A stretch of 64,000 nt of DNA from Isoptericola peretonis (GTDB lineage: Bacteria; Actinomycetota; Actinomycetes; Actinomycetales; Cellulomonadaceae). The translations under genes were made by a program, and so were the position numbers. How positions within the stretch are numbered: the stretch's first letter is position 1; each line of letters opens with the position of its first letter. The notes below the pieces were generated by a model. That model saw only the letters and a program-made list of their open reading frames with translations. It had not been told where the DNA came from and searched no databases. Positions 45,607-55,072 of the stretch are shown in pieces. The stretch is from contig JALQCY010000006.1 in the NCBI GenBank assembly GCA_023241745.1, positions 124,001-188,000 on the forward strand, in the 5' to 3' direction.

Positions 45607-46797
45607 TCAGCCGGCCGCGACTGCCTCGCGCGAGGCGACGAACGCGTCGACGCACGCACGGACCTGCTCGGGCGTGTGCGCGGCGGAGAGCTGCACGCGG
45701 ATGCGGGCCTCGCCCCGCGGCACCACCGGGAAGCTGAACGCCGTGACGTACACCCCGCGCTCCCCCATCGCCTCCGCGACGCGCGCCGCGCGGACCGCGT
45801 CGCCGAACATCACCGGCACGATCGGGTGCTCGCCGGGCAGCAGGTCGAAGCCGGCCTCCGTCATGAGACGGCGGAACAGCTCCGCGTTCTCCACCAGCCG
45901 CTCCCGCAGGTCGCCGGCCTGCTCCACGAGGTCGAGGGCGGTGAGCGTGCCCGCCACGATCATCGGCGCGAGCGTGTTGGAGAACAGGTAGGGGCGTGCG
46001 CGCTGGCGCAGCAGGTCGACGATCTCCCGGTGGGCCGCGACGTAACCGCCCGACGCACCGCCGAGAGCCTTGCCGAACGTGCCCGTGAGGATGTCCACGC
46101 GGTCGGCGACCCCGAGCAGCTCCGGCGTCCCCCGGCCGTGGTCCCCCATGAACCCCACGGCGTGCGAGTCGTCGACGAGAACGAGCGCCGCGTAGCGGTC
46201 GGCGAGGTCGCAGATCTCCCGCAGCGGCGCGAGGTACCCGTCCATCGAGAAGACGCCGTCGGTGACGATCACGACGTGCCGTGCGCCGCCGTCGCGGGCC
46301 GCCCGCAGCTGCTCCTCCAGATCGGCCATGTCCCGGTTGCGGTACCGGAAGCGGGAGGCCTTGGACAGCCGGATGCCGTCGATGAGGGAGGCGTGGTTGA
46401 GCGCGTCGGACACGATCGCGTCGCCGGCGCCGAACAGCGTCTCGAAGACGCCGCCGTTCGCGTCGAAGCACGACGAGAACAGGATCGCGTCCTCGGTCTC
46501 CAGGAAGCCGGCCAGCCGCCGCTCCAGCGCGCGGTGCTGGTCCTGCGTGCCGCAGATGAAGCGCACGCTGGCCAGGCCGTAGCCCCACGCGTCGAGCGCG
46601 TCCCGGGCCGCGGCGACGATCCGCGGGTCGTCGGCCAGTCCGAGGTAGTTGTTGGCGCAGAAGTTGAGCAGGTCCGCGCCGTCGGCGCGGATGCGTGCGC
46701 CCTGCGGGCCCGCGATCCCGCGCTCGTGCTTGGTCAGGCCCGCGCGCTCGATCTCGGCGAGCTCGCTCGCCAGGTGCTCCCGGAACGTCCCGTACAT
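45607..46797 (-). CDS. kbl: Glycine C-acetyltransferase (2-amino-3-ketobutyrate CoA ligase)
   Basis: PLP enzyme of 396 residues that cleaves 2-amino-3-ketobutyrate with CoA into glycine and acetyl-CoA. The opening MYGTFREHLASELAEIERAG and NFCANNYLGLA, then DDSHAVGFMG and the PLP lysine in TGTFGKALGGASGGY (near residue 243), are diagnostic of KBL rather than other alpha-oxoamine synthases. Its ATG overlaps the tdh stop by one base (TGATG). Together the two enzymes turn threonine into glycine. It is convergent with fpg. Confidence 0.95.
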   Translation of the reverse strand: MYGTFREHLASELAEIERAGLTKHERGIAGPQGARIRADGADLLNFCANNYLGLADDPRIVAAARDALDAWGYGLASVRFICGTQDQHRALERRLAGFLETEDAILFSSCFDANGGVFETLFGAGDAIVSDALNHASLIDGIRLSKASRFRYRNRDMADLEEQLRAARDGGARHVVIVTDGVFSMDGYLAPLREICDLADRYAALVLVDDSHAVGFMGDHGRGTPELLGVADRVDILTGTFGKALGGASGGYVAAHREIVDLLRQRARPYLFSNTLAPMIVAGTLTALDLVEQAGDLRERLVENAELFRRLMTEAGFDLLPGEHPIVPVMFGDAVRAARVAEAMGERGVYVTAFSFPVVPRGEARIRVQLSAAHTPEQVRACVDAFVASREAVAAG

Positions 46798-47843
46798 CAG
46801 CGTGCCTCCGTCCAGTCCAGCACGACCTTGCCGCCGTGCGCCGAGGCCGCCGCCTCGAAACCCTCGCGCCACCGGCTCGCGGGGAGCAGGTCCGTGACGA
46901 CCGACGCGATCGCGCCCCGCAGCGTCTCGCTGGTGCGCAGCATCGCGTCCATCGCCTGCCACGTCTCGAACATCTCGCGTCCGTAGATGCCCTTGAGCGT
47001 CAGCATGTGCGTCACCACGGTGCCCCAGTCGACGGCGATGGGCGCCGACGGGAGCCCGAGCATCGCGATCCGGCCGCCGTGGTTCATGTTCGCGATCATC
47101 TCGGGCAGCGCGCTCGGGGCGCCGCTCATCTCGAACCCGACGTCGAAGCCTTCGCGCAGGCCCAGCTCGCGCTGGGCGTCCGCGACGCGTGCCGTGCGCA
47201 CGTCGAGCGCCGCGTCCGCGCCCATGGCGAGCGCCATCTCCAGCCGGTCCGGGCTCACGTCGGTGCCCACCACGAGGTGCGCGCCCGCGTGCCGCGCGAC
47301 GGCGATCGCCATGAGCCCGATGGGTCCGCAGCCCGACACGAGCACGTCCTCCCCGATGACCGGGAACGCGAGAGCGGTGTGCACCGCGTTGCCGAGCGGG
47401 TCGAAGATCGCCGCGACGTCCAGGTCGATGTCGGCGTGGTGCACCCAGACGTTGGTGGCGGGCAGCACCACGTACTCGGCGAACGCGCCGTCGCGGTGCA
47501 GGCCCAGACCCTGCGTGCGGATGCACATCTGGCGGCGCCCGGCCCGGCAGTTGCGGCACGTGCCGCACACGATGTGGCCCTCGCCGGACACGAGGTCGCC
47601 CACGGCGACGTCGTGCACCATCGAGCCGACCTCCACGACCTCGCCCACGAACTCGTGGCCCGGCACCAGCGGTGCCGCGATCGTGGACGCCGCCCAGTCG
47701 TCCCAGCGGTCGATGTGCAGGTCCGTGCCGCAGATGCCGGTGCGCAGGACACGGATCTTGACGTCGCCGACGCCGGCCTCCGGCTCAGGGCGTTCCACCA
47801 GCTCCAGCCCGGGGCCCGGGCCGGGCTTGTACAGCGCCCTCAC
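46797..47843 (-). CDS. tdh: L-threonine 3-dehydrogenase
   Basis: Zinc- and NAD-dependent medium-chain dehydrogenase of 348 residues that oxidises threonine to 2-amino-3-ketobutyrate. Catalytic zinc ligands are Cys38 (GICGTD), with H63 and E64 in VPGHEFVGEV. The structural zinc set is in CGTCRNCRAGRRQMC. The Rossmann loop is VSGCGPIGLMA. The GTG at 47843 begins the conserved MRALYK. Coupling to kbl confirms the threonine role rather than another polyol dehydrogenase. Confidence 0.94.
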   Translation of the reverse strand: MRALYKPGPGPGLELVERPEPEAGVGDVKIRVLRTGICGTDLHIDRWDDWAASTIAAPLVPGHEFVGEVVEVGSMVHDVAVGDLVSGEGHIVCGTCRNCRAGRRQMCIRTQGLGLHRDGAFAEYVVLPATNVWVHHADIDLDVAAIFDPLGNAVHTALAFPVIGEDVLVSGCGPIGLMAIAVARHAGAHLVVGTDVSPDRLEMALAMGADAALDVRTARVADAQRELGLREGFDVGFEMSGAPSALPEMIANMNHGGRIAMLGLPSAPIAVDWGTVVTHMLTLKGIYGREMFETWQAMDAMLRTSETLRGAIASVVTDLLPASRWREGFEAAASAHGGKVVLDWTEAR

Positions 47844-47949
47844 GCGGCACCCGCCCGTCCGTCACTCACTCCTGCATCCCGCGTCGCATGCGTCGTCACG
47901 CCGCGTACCATCTCACGATCCGGACACCAGCGGTAACCCGGCGCCGCGC

Positions 47950-48906
47950 TCAGAAGAGCACCGTCGTGAACGTGCCGACCTGCTCGAAGCCCACGCGCCG
48001 GTACGTGGCCAGGGCGGGCGCGTTGAAGGCGTTCACGTACAGGGAGACGACGGGCGCCACCTCGCGCCGGGTCTGGACCACCACGGCGGCCATCCCCGGC
48101 GCGGCCAGCCCCCGGCCGCGCCGCAGCGGGTCCACCCACACCCCCTGCACCTGGGCCACCCCGCCGGACACCGCACCCAGCTCGGCCTTGAACGTCACGA
48201 GCGGTGCGCCGTCCCGACGGGGGCCCGGCCGGGGGCGCGGGTCGACGGACTCGGTCCGCACGAACGACCGCCCCTCGGCGACCAGCGAGCGGACGCGCAG
48301 CGCGTAGGCGCTGCCGGGGGAGGCCGCGGGGGCGTAGCCGACCTCCTCCGCGAACATCCGCACGCAGGCGGGCAGCACGAGGTCCACCTCGTCGAGCCTC
48401 GAGCGGCGCACGAGCGGGTCCGGCTCGACGTCCGGGTCGCGGGCGATCGCGAGCGACGGCTGGTCCGCGCGGACCTCCCGGGCCGGGGGCCACCGGGGCG
48501 CCAGCAGGTCCCACAGGGCGAGCGCCACCGTCCGGTCGCCCACGATCGACGACGACCTCCGGCCCTGTGCGCGGGCCATCGCGGCGAACGCCGCCACGGC
48601 GTCGTCGGCGTCGGTTCCCGCCAGCCCGGGCGCCAGGACGGGAACCAGGTTGGCGCCCGACCAGCAGACCGCGACCAGAGGGCCCACGGCCGGGAATCCC
48701 CAGGCCTGCCCGCCGGCCGCGGCGAACCCCGCGACCGCGGCCACGTCGAGGCGCGCGGCGGCGAGCACCGCCGTGACCGGGTCCAGCGCGCAGAGGGCGC
48801 GCGCCTCCCCGAGGTCCTCCTGGCCGAGCACGCGGGCGCGCGGGCGGCGCGCGTCGAGACCCGCGGGTCCACCGCGTGCCCGCATCACCGGTCGCCAGCC
48901 GCCCAT
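47950..48906 (-). CDS. GNAT-family acetyltransferase (Rv2867c-like, DUF4081 plus GNAT)
   Basis: A 318-residue protein with an N-terminal DUF4081-like region, where short Ala-rich segments such as AVAGFAAAGGQAWGF fall, and a C-terminal GNAT domain containing VQGVWVDPLRRGRGLAAPGM and YVNAFNAPALATYRRVGFEQ. The acetyl-CoA loop RRGRGLA is intact. It follows ispG by 50 bases, exactly the position of Rv2867c after gcpE in mycobacteria. A GAAGGGGG box precedes the ATG at 48906. The substrate is unknown. Confidence 0.87.
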   Translation of the reverse strand: MGGWRPVMRARGGPAGLDARRPRARVLGQEDLGEARALCALDPVTAVLAAARLDVAAVAGFAAAGGQAWGFPAVGPLVAVCWSGANLVPVLAPGLAGTDADDAVAAFAAMARAQGRRSSSIVGDRTVALALWDLLAPRWPPAREVRADQPSLAIARDPDVEPDPLVRRSRLDEVDLVLPACVRMFAEEVGYAPAASPGSAYALRVRSLVAEGRSFVRTESVDPRPRPGPRRDGAPLVTFKAELGAVSGGVAQVQGVWVDPLRRGRGLAAPGMAAVVVQTRREVAPVVSLYVNAFNAPALATYRRVGFEQVGTFTTVLF

Positions 48907-48956
48907 CACGCCCCCTTCGCCGTCGTGGGTCCTGCCCCGGGCCCTCGCCCGTGGCG

Positions 48957-50120
48957 TCAGCTCACCGAGACGACCGGTGCGCCGGCCTGCGCGTCGTTCT
49001 CCGGCGCGGGCATCGACTCGGCGATGCGCATCGCCTCCTCGATGAGGGTCTCGACGATCATCGCCTCGGGCACGGTCTTGATGACCTCGCCCTTGACGAA
49101 GATCTGGCCCTTGCCGTTGCCGGACGCGACGCCGAGGTCCGCCTCGCGCGCCTCGCCCGGGCCGTTGACGACGCAGCCCATGACCGCGACGCGCAGGGGC
49201 ACCGTCATGCCCTCGAGACCCGCCGTGACCTTCTCCGCGAGGGTGTAGACGTCGACCTGGGCGCGCCCGCACGACGGGCAGGAGACGATCTCGAGCTTGC
49301 GCGGGCGCAGGTTGAGGGCCTGGAGGATCTGCGTGCCGACCTTGACCTCCTCGACCGGGGGCGCCGACAGCGACACGCGGATGGTGTCGCCGATGCCCTG
49401 GCTCAGCAGCGCGCCGAACGCGGTCGCGGACTTGATCGTGCCCTGGAAGGCCGGCCCGGCCTCCGTGACGCCCAGGTGCAGCGGCCAGTCGCCCCGCTCG
49501 GCGAGGAGCTGGTAGGCGCGCACCATGACCACCGGGTCGTTGTGCTTCACGGAGATCTTGAAGTCGTGGAAGCCGTGCTCCTCGAAGAGGGACGCCTCCC
49601 ACACGGCGGACTCCACGAGGGCCTCCGCGGTGGGCTTGCCGTACTTCTCCAGCAGTCGCTTGTCGAGCGAGCCGGCGTTGACGCCGATACGCAGCGAGAC
49701 CCCGGCGTCCGAGGCCGCCTTGGCGATCTCCTTGACCTGGTCGTCGAACTTGCGGATGTTGCCCGGGTTCACGCGCACGGCGGCGCAACCGGCGTCGATC
49801 GCGGCGAACACGTACTTGGGCTGGAAGTGGATGTCCGCGATGACGGGGATCTGCGACTTGGTCGCGATGGCGGGCAGCGCGTCCGCGTCGTCGATCGTCG
49901 GCACCGCGACGCGCACGATGTCGCAGCCCGCGGCGGTCAGCTCGGCGATCTGCTGCAGCGTCGCGTTGATGTCCGTGGTGGGGGTCGTCGTCATGGACTG
50001 GATGCTGATCGGCGCGTCTCCGCCGACGGCCACCTTGCCCACCTGGATCTGGCGGGACTTGCGGCGCGGGGCCAGCGTGGGCGCGGGCGGGGTCGGCATG
50101 CCGAGGTTCACTGCAGTCAC
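48957..50120 (-). CDS. ispG: 4-hydroxy-3-methylbut-2-enyl diphosphate synthase
   Basis: GcpE/IspG, 387 residues, an iron-sulfur enzyme of the MEP isoprenoid pathway. The N-terminal TIM barrel has SIQSMTTTPTTDI and RVNPGNI. The C-terminal 4Fe-4S domain has VSCPSCGRAQVDVY and MGCVVNGPGEAREADLG with the cluster cysteines and Glu. The GTG at 50120 follows a GATACT hexamer by 6 bases. It lies 100 bases downstream of the rip1-like gene in the dxr-rip1-ispG cluster. Confidence 0.96.
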   Translation of the reverse strand: MTAVNLGMPTPPAPTLAPRRKSRQIQVGKVAVGGDAPISIQSMTTTPTTDINATLQQIAELTAAGCDIVRVAVPTIDDADALPAIATKSQIPVIADIHFQPKYVFAAIDAGCAAVRVNPGNIRKFDDQVKEIAKAASDAGVSLRIGVNAGSLDKRLLEKYGKPTAEALVESAVWEASLFEEHGFHDFKISVKHNDPVVMVRAYQLLAERGDWPLHLGVTEAGPAFQGTIKSATAFGALLSQGIGDTIRVSLSAPPVEEVKVGTQILQALNLRPRKLEIVSCPSCGRAQVDVYTLAEKVTAGLEGMTVPLRVAVMGCVVNGPGEAREADLGVASGNGKGQIFVKGEVIKTVPEAMIVETLIEEAMRIAESMPAPENDAQAGAPVVSVS

Positions 50121-50126
50121 GGTGCC

Positions 50127-50132
50127 AGTATC
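50127..50132 (-). promoter_or_regulatory. Possible leaderless -10 box for ispG
   Basis: GATACT on the minus strand, 6 bases before the GTG at 50120; four of six bases match TATAAT. Confidence 0.4.
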
Positions 50133-50220
50133 GCGCGTCCGGGGCCGTGCTACGCATCCGTGACGGCCGCGGACGCGGCCGTCACCAACCTCTCACAGGC
50201 TCCGACGGGTTCGCGGGCGG

Positions 50221-51540
50221 CTAGAAGAGCCGCACGGGGTCGACGACGTCGGCGACGATGAGGATCGCGCCGGTGCCCGCCAGCACCACGAACATCACGT
50301 AGGCCACCGGCATCATCCGCGCGACGTCCGCCGGTCCGGGCCGCGGCAGGCCGCGCAGGCGCGCCGCCGTGCGCTTCGCGCCCTCGTACAGGGCGTTGAC
50401 CACGTGCCCGCCGTCGAGGGGCAGCAGCGGGATGAGGTTGAACACGAAGAGCGCCACGTTGAGGGACGCGAGCAGGCTCAGCAGGAGGCTCAGGGTCGAG
50501 ACCACCGGCATCTCGGCGTCGACCACGTCCACGGCCAGCCGACCCACGCCGACGACGGACATCACCGAGTCCTGGGAGCGCGGCTCGTCGGTGAACGCCT
50601 GCACCGCGGCGTCGGCGATGCGCACCGGGAGCGTGACGATCATGCTCGCGGTGCCCGAGACCTGCTGCCAGACCGCCTCGGGCACGGCCGACACCGGCAG
50701 CGGCTCGTACTCCTGGGTCGGGGTCACGCCGAGGAAGCCGGCGGTCTCGGTGACCGCCTCGCCGTCGGCACCGACCGTCGGGTCGCCGGCCTCGTCCACG
50801 ACGGGCACCTGCCGCTCGGCCGTCGTCACGGTCAGCGGCACCTCGGCGCCGTCCCGTTCGACGACCACCGGGACCTGCTGGTCCGGGGCGTCCGCGATCG
50901 CGGCGGAGAGCTGTTCCCAGGACGTCACCGGGGCGCCGTCCCACTCGACGATCTCGTCGCCGGGCTGCAGGCCCGCGGCCGCGGCCGGCGAGGGCGCGGC
51001 GTCGGCGCCGCACACCGGCTCGCCGTCGGCCGTCGTGGACGTCGGGACGCACTCGCTGACGGCCCCCACGGTGGTCGTGACCGTCGCGGCCCCGATCCCG
51101 ACGAGCACCACGAAGGTCAGCACGGCGGCGATGACCAGGTTCATCACCGGCCCGCCGAGCATGACGACGAGCTTCTTCGGCGTCGACAGGTGGTAGAACG
51201 CCCGGTGCTCCTCGCCGGGGCGGATCTCGCTCACGGAGGCGTCGCGCGCGTCGGCGACGGCCTGCCCGAAGAACCCGCCACGCCGGGACGCGCCCTCCGG
51301 CGCGGCCGGCATCATCCCGACCATCCGCACGTAGCCGCCCAGCGGGATCGCCTTGACGCCGTACTCCGTCTCGCCCTTGGTGCGCGACCACAGGGTGGGC
51401 CCGAAGCCCACCATGTACTGGCTCACCCGCACGCCGAACCTCTTGGCGGGCAGCATGTGACCCACCTCGTGCAGGCCGATGGAGACGGCGAGGCCCACCA
51501 CCATCACCGCGATGCCGACCACCCAGGAGAGAACGTCCAC
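50221..51540 (-). CDS. Site-2 intramembrane zinc metalloprotease (M50, Rip1/RseP-like)
   Basis: A 439-residue M50 protease that cuts membrane substrates such as anti-sigma factors. The zinc motif is H24-E25-V-G-H28 in the first helix. A PDZ domain region includes PAAAAGLQPGDEIVEWDGAPV. The third metal ligand lies in FNLIPLLPLDGGHVVNAL near the C-terminus. About four membrane helices flank these. In mycobacteria Rip1 (Rv2869c) occupies the same place between dxr and ispG. It begins with GTG at 51540, 67 bases after dxr. The PDZ region carries an insert of about 30 residues with Asp/Gly, longer than in E. coli RseP single PDZ segments. Confidence 0.93.
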   Translation of the reverse strand: MDVLSWVVGIAVMVVGLAVSIGLHEVGHMLPAKRFGVRVSQYMVGFGPTLWSRTKGETEYGVKAIPLGGYVRMVGMMPAAPEGASRRGGFFGQAVADARDASVSEIRPGEEHRAFYHLSTPKKLVVMLGGPVMNLVIAAVLTFVVLVGIGAATVTTTVGAVSECVPTSTTADGEPVCGADAAPSPAAAAGLQPGDEIVEWDGAPVTSWEQLSAAIADAPDQQVPVVVERDGAEVPLTVTTAERQVPVVDEAGDPTVGADGEAVTETAGFLGVTPTQEYEPLPVSAVPEAVWQQVSGTASMIVTLPVRIADAAVQAFTDEPRSQDSVMSVVGVGRLAVDVVDAEMPVVSTLSLLLSLLASLNVALFVFNLIPLLPLDGGHVVNALYEGAKRTAARLRGLPRPGPADVARMMPVAYVMFVVLAGTGAILIVADVVDPVRLF

Positions 51541-51607
51541 GGCGTCGAGCCTAGGTCACCGGGGCGCACCCGCGGCACGGCCCGTACGGTCGGGCTCGGG
51601 TGCTCCG

Positions 51608-52798
51608 TCAGGAGCGGGCGAGGATCTCGTCGGCCCGGGCGCGGGCCCACGCCTCGGCCGACTCGACCCCCTCGAGCGTCACGGCGTCCGGCGCGACGCC
51701 GTCGTGCTCGCCGAGCACCCGCTCCACCGTCTCGACGATGTCGAGGAAGCCGATCCGCCCGGCCAGGAACGCCGCCACGCCCTGCTCGTTCGCCGCGTTG
51801 TACACGGCCGGGTGGGTGGCCGACGCCGCGGCCGCGGCCCGGGCCAGCCCGACGGCGGGGAAGGTCGCCTCGTCCAGCGGCTCGAAGGTCCACGACGCGG
51901 CCTGCGTCCAGTCGCAGGGCGGCGAGACGACGTCGAGCCGGGCCGGCCACGACAGGCCGAGCGCGATGGGCAGACGCATGTCCGGCGGGGACGCCTGCGC
52001 GATCGTCGACCCGTCGTGGAACTCCACCATGGAGTGCACCACCGACTGCGGGTGCACGACGACGGCGATGTCGTCGACCGGCACGTCGAACAGCAGGTGC
52101 GCCTCGATCAGCTCGAGCCCCTTGTTCATGAGCGACGCCGAGTTGACCGTCACCACGGGCCCCATGGACCACGTGGGGTGGGCGAGGGCCTCGTCGGCCG
52201 TGACCTTCTTGATGTCGTCGCGGCTGCGGCCGCGGAAGGGCCCGCCCGACGCCGTGAGCACCAGGCGACGCACCTCGTCGCGCGCGCCGCCGCGCAGCGC
52301 CTGCGCGATCGCGGAGTGCTCGGAGTCGACGGGCACGATCTGCCCCGGGGCGGCCGCCGCCTTGACCAGGGATCCCCCGACGACGAGGGACTCCTTGTTG
52401 GCGAGCGCGAGCGTCGAGCCGCCGGCGAGCGCCGCCAGCGTGGGCCGCAGACCCACGGAGCCGGTGATGCCGTTGAGGACGACGTCGCTGCCGCGGCCCG
52501 CGAGGTCCGTCGCGGCCCCCGGCCCGGCGAGCACCTCGACCCGGGGCGCGTCGGGGCCCAGAGCGGCGACGAGCGCGTCCCGCAGGGCCCCGACCCGCTC
52601 CGGGTCGGCGATCGCGACGGCCCGCGCACCGACGGTCGCGGCCTGGCGCGCGAGCAGGCCGACGTCCGACCCGCCCGCGCTGAGCGCCTCGACCCGGAAC
52701 CGCCCGGGATGGGCGCCGACGACGTCGATCGCCTGGGTGCCGATGGAGCCGGTGGAGCCGAGGAGGGTGACGGTGCGGGGCGTCGTGACGTCGGGCAT
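51608..52798 (-). CDS. dxr: 1-deoxy-D-xylulose-5-phosphate reductoisomerase
   Basis: Second enzyme of the MEP isoprenoid pathway, 396 residues. The NADPH loop is TLLGSTGSIGTQAIDV. Active-site blocks include LANKESLVVGG, PVDSEHSAIAQAL, TASGGPFRGRSRDD and MNKGLELIEAHLLF. The ATG at 52798 (MPDVTT) was chosen; GTG and ATG codons up to 21 bases earlier are possible starts. It heads the dxr-rip1-ispG-GNAT cluster. Confidence 0.95.
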   Translation of the reverse strand: MPDVTTPRTVTLLGSTGSIGTQAIDVVGAHPGRFRVEALSAGGSDVGLLARQAATVGARAVAIADPERVGALRDALVAALGPDAPRVEVLAGPGAATDLAGRGSDVVLNGITGSVGLRPTLAALAGGSTLALANKESLVVGGSLVKAAAAPGQIVPVDSEHSAIAQALRGGARDEVRRLVLTASGGPFRGRSRDDIKKVTADEALAHPTWSMGPVVTVNSASLMNKGLELIEAHLLFDVPVDDIAVVVHPQSVVHSMVEFHDGSTIAQASPPDMRLPIALGLSWPARLDVVSPPCDWTQAASWTFEPLDEATFPAVGLARAAAAASATHPAVYNAANEQGVAAFLAGRIGFLDIVETVERVLGEHDGVAPDAVTLEGVESAEAWARARADEILARS

Positions 52799-52947
52799 GA
52801 CGCCCATCATCCCAGGCACGCCCGGTCGCGCGAGGCCCCGACGATCCTCACGGCACGCCGCGAATGAGCCGGGAATTCACCCGCTCCGGTGCTTGACTTC
52901 CGAGCGGTGACCGCGCTCGCCCGGTCGCGCGGCCGTGTGACGCCGGT

Positions 52948-52953
52948 TACGTT
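52948..52953 (+). promoter_or_regulatory. Probable leaderless -10 box for the secreted SH3b protein
   Basis: TACGTT, 7 bases before the ATG at 52961. Confidence 0.5.
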
Positions 52954-52960
52954 CGCATAC

Positions 52961-53770
52961 ATGCGTCCTTATCGTGTGATAGTCGGCAAGCGCATCCTGG
53001 GCCCGCTCGCCGGGATCGTCGCACTCGTGACCGCCGCGGTGATCGGTGTGGCGGCTCCGGCCGCCGCCGACGGTCGCGACGGCGAGACCCACCGCATCTT
53101 CGCGACCCGCGAAGGCCTGGTGGGCAAGCACACGGCCAACGGGCACACGATCTCGAAGCGGGACCACTTCGTCGCCCTGCCGTCGCGCCGGGCCCTGTCG
53201 GCGGACGGCTCCGGCGCGTTCAGCGTTCGCGTCTGTCGCGCCGACAGCACGCGGTGCGAGTACGCGCCGGTGTGGGACGTCGGCCCCTGGAACACGACGG
53301 ACGACTACTGGAGCGCCACCAGGCACGCGGCCCGCGACCTGCCGAAGGGGACCCCGCAGGCGTCGGCCGCGTACCGGCTCGGCCACCACGGCGGCAAGGA
53401 CCTCTTCGGCCGCACGGTCACGAACCCGGCGGGCATCGACCTGGCGGACGGCACCTTCTGGGACGGCCTGGGCCTGCTCTCCAACGCCTGGATCGACGTG
53501 ACCTACCTGTGGCAGGGGTCCGCCCGGACGGGCATCGTCGCCGCGGACGGCGACACCCTCAACGTCCGCACGGGACCCGGCACCCGGTACGCCCGGACCG
53601 GCCTCGCCGCCCACGCGGCCCGTGTGCCGCTGCTCTGCCACGCGCGGGGCGAGCAGATCACCGGCACCCGCGGCACGACGAACCTCTGGTACAGGATCGG
53701 CGCCGGGAACTGGGTGTCGGACGCCTACCTGAACACCGGCTCCGGCGACGCCCTCGCGCCGGCCTGCTGA
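52961..53770 (+). CDS. Secreted protein with double-psi-barrel-like and SH3b domains
   Basis: A 269-residue secreted protein. The signal peptide runs to about residue 36, ending APAAA. The middle part contains APVWDVGPWNTTDDYW (about residues 97-112) and TNPAGIDLADGTFWDGLGL, which have the D-x-GP and IDLA spacing seen in RlpA/expansin double-psi beta-barrels. The C-terminal part (about 195-262) is a bacterial SH3 domain with LNVRTGPGT. This suggests a cell-wall protein that binds or cuts peptidoglycan; catalysis is not proven. It stands alone on the plus strand, with a leaderless-type start. Confidence 0.82.
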   Translation: MRPYRVIVGKRILGPLAGIVALVTAAVIGVAAPAAADGRDGETHRIFATREGLVGKHTANGHTISKRDHFVALPSRRALSADGSGAFSVRVCRADSTRCEYAPVWDVGPWNTTDDYWSATRHAARDLPKGTPQASAAYRLGHHGGKDLFGRTVTNPAGIDLADGTFWDGLGLLSNAWIDVTYLWQGSARTGIVAADGDTLNVRTGPGTRYARTGLAAHAARVPLLCHARGEQITGTRGTTNLWYRIGAGNWVSDAYLNTGSGDALAPAC

Positions 53771-53784
53771 CGGTCCCCTGGACG

Positions 53785-55065
53785 TCAGCTCCCCGCGGCC
53801 TCCAGGCGCCGAATGCGGCCGCCCTCGTCCCGCGCACCGGTGGCCCCGTCGGCACGAGCCGGGCGCGGCCAGACCCGGGCGCCCACGGCGAGCGCGACGG
53901 CCGTCGCCGCCACCAGGGCCGCGGCGGGCACCGGCAGGCCGCCCACGCCGCCACGCGCCACGACGAGGGAGGCCAGCGCCGCTCCCACGGCGATCCCGCC
54001 GTTGAACACCACGGGGATCAGCGCGCCTGCCGTCGCCCGCCGCGCGGGGCCGCCCAGGCGCAGGATCAGCGTCTGCGCCAGCGGCGGGAGCGCGCCCGAG
54101 GCCACGCCCCACAGCACGAGGACCGCGACGCCGACGAGCGGGCGCACGTCCACGACGACCAGGCCGAGCAGCGCCAGCGCCGTGCCCGCGGCGCTCAGGG
54201 CGAGCGCCGGCGCCGTGCGCGCGCCGAACCGCCCGGCGAGCACCACGCCCAGCGCGGACGCCAGGCCGAACACGAGGAGGAGCGTGCTGACGCCGCCGGG
54301 CACCACCGACGCGGGGCCCTCGACGATCCGCGTGACGTACGTGTACGCGCCGTAGTGGCCGACCAGGAGGACGCCGACGATCGCCGTCACCGCGACCATC
54401 GCGCCCGGACCGCTCTCCCCCGCCCCGGCGCCGCCGCCGTCGTCCCGTACGGGTGCGCCGGCGACGGACGCGGCGGCCGAGGTCCGCGCGACGACGAGTC
54501 GCACGAGGACGGCGACCAGGAGCGTCAGCGCGGCGAGACCCGCGAACGCCGAACGCCAGCCCACGGCGCGGGTCACGAGGCTCGCCAGCGGCGTACCCAG
54601 CACCATCCCCAGCGTGGCCCCGCCGAGCACGACGGCGACGGAGCGCGCGAGCTGGCGGTCCGGCACCAGGTCGGCGACGTGGGCGTTGGCGCTGGCCCAC
54701 AGGAGCCCGACGGCCGCCGCCCCCGCGAGCCGGGCGGCCACCGCGACGCCGTACGACGGCGCCAGCGCGGTCGCGAGCGACGACGCCGCCAGCGCGACCA
54801 GGGCGACGGCGATGACCGTGCGGCGGTCGCGGCCGGCCACGAGGCGCACAAGGGGGAAGCTCGCGACGACCACCACGGCCGCCCAGACGGAGACCAGCAG
54901 ACCGGTGCGGGCCTCGGGGACCCCGAGGCCGGCGCTCATCTGCGGCAGGACGGCGGTGGGCAGCATCTCCGCCGTGACCATGGTGAACGTCGCGGCGCCG
55001 AGCACGAGCAGCGAGGGCCACGGGAGGCCGTCCGCGGACACCTGGGGCGAGGGTGAGGTCGTCAT
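53785..55065 (-). CDS. Major facilitator superfamily transporter under MerR control
   Basis: A 426-residue MFS permease with 12 predicted helices. The first contains MVTAEMLPTAVLPQMSAGLG and helix 5 GATLGMVLGTPLASLVTRAVGW. It belongs to the same DHA1 group as the transporter at 23468-24652. The ATG at 55065 is 7 bases after TAGCGT and is preferred over the upstream ATG in the operator. It is divergent from a MerR gene, and its promoter has the long spacer expected for MerR activation. Efflux of a small toxic compound is the likely role; the substrate is unknown. Confidence 0.88.
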   Translation of the reverse strand: MTTSPSPQVSADGLPWPSLLVLGAATFTMVTAEMLPTAVLPQMSAGLGVPEARTGLLVSVWAAVVVVASFPLVRLVAGRDRRTVIAVALVALAASSLATALAPSYGVAVAARLAGAAAVGLLWASANAHVADLVPDRQLARSVAVVLGGATLGMVLGTPLASLVTRAVGWRSAFAGLAALTLLVAVLVRLVVARTSAAASVAGAPVRDDGGGAGAGESGPGAMVAVTAIVGVLLVGHYGAYTYVTRIVEGPASVVPGGVSTLLLVFGLASALGVVLAGRFGARTAPALALSAAGTALALLGLVVVDVRPLVGVAVLVLWGVASGALPPLAQTLILRLGGPARRATAGALIPVVFNGGIAVGAALASLVVARGGVGGLPVPAAALVAATAVALAVGARVWPRPARADGATGARDEGGRIRRLEAAGS

Positions 55066-55072
55066 GCCGACG

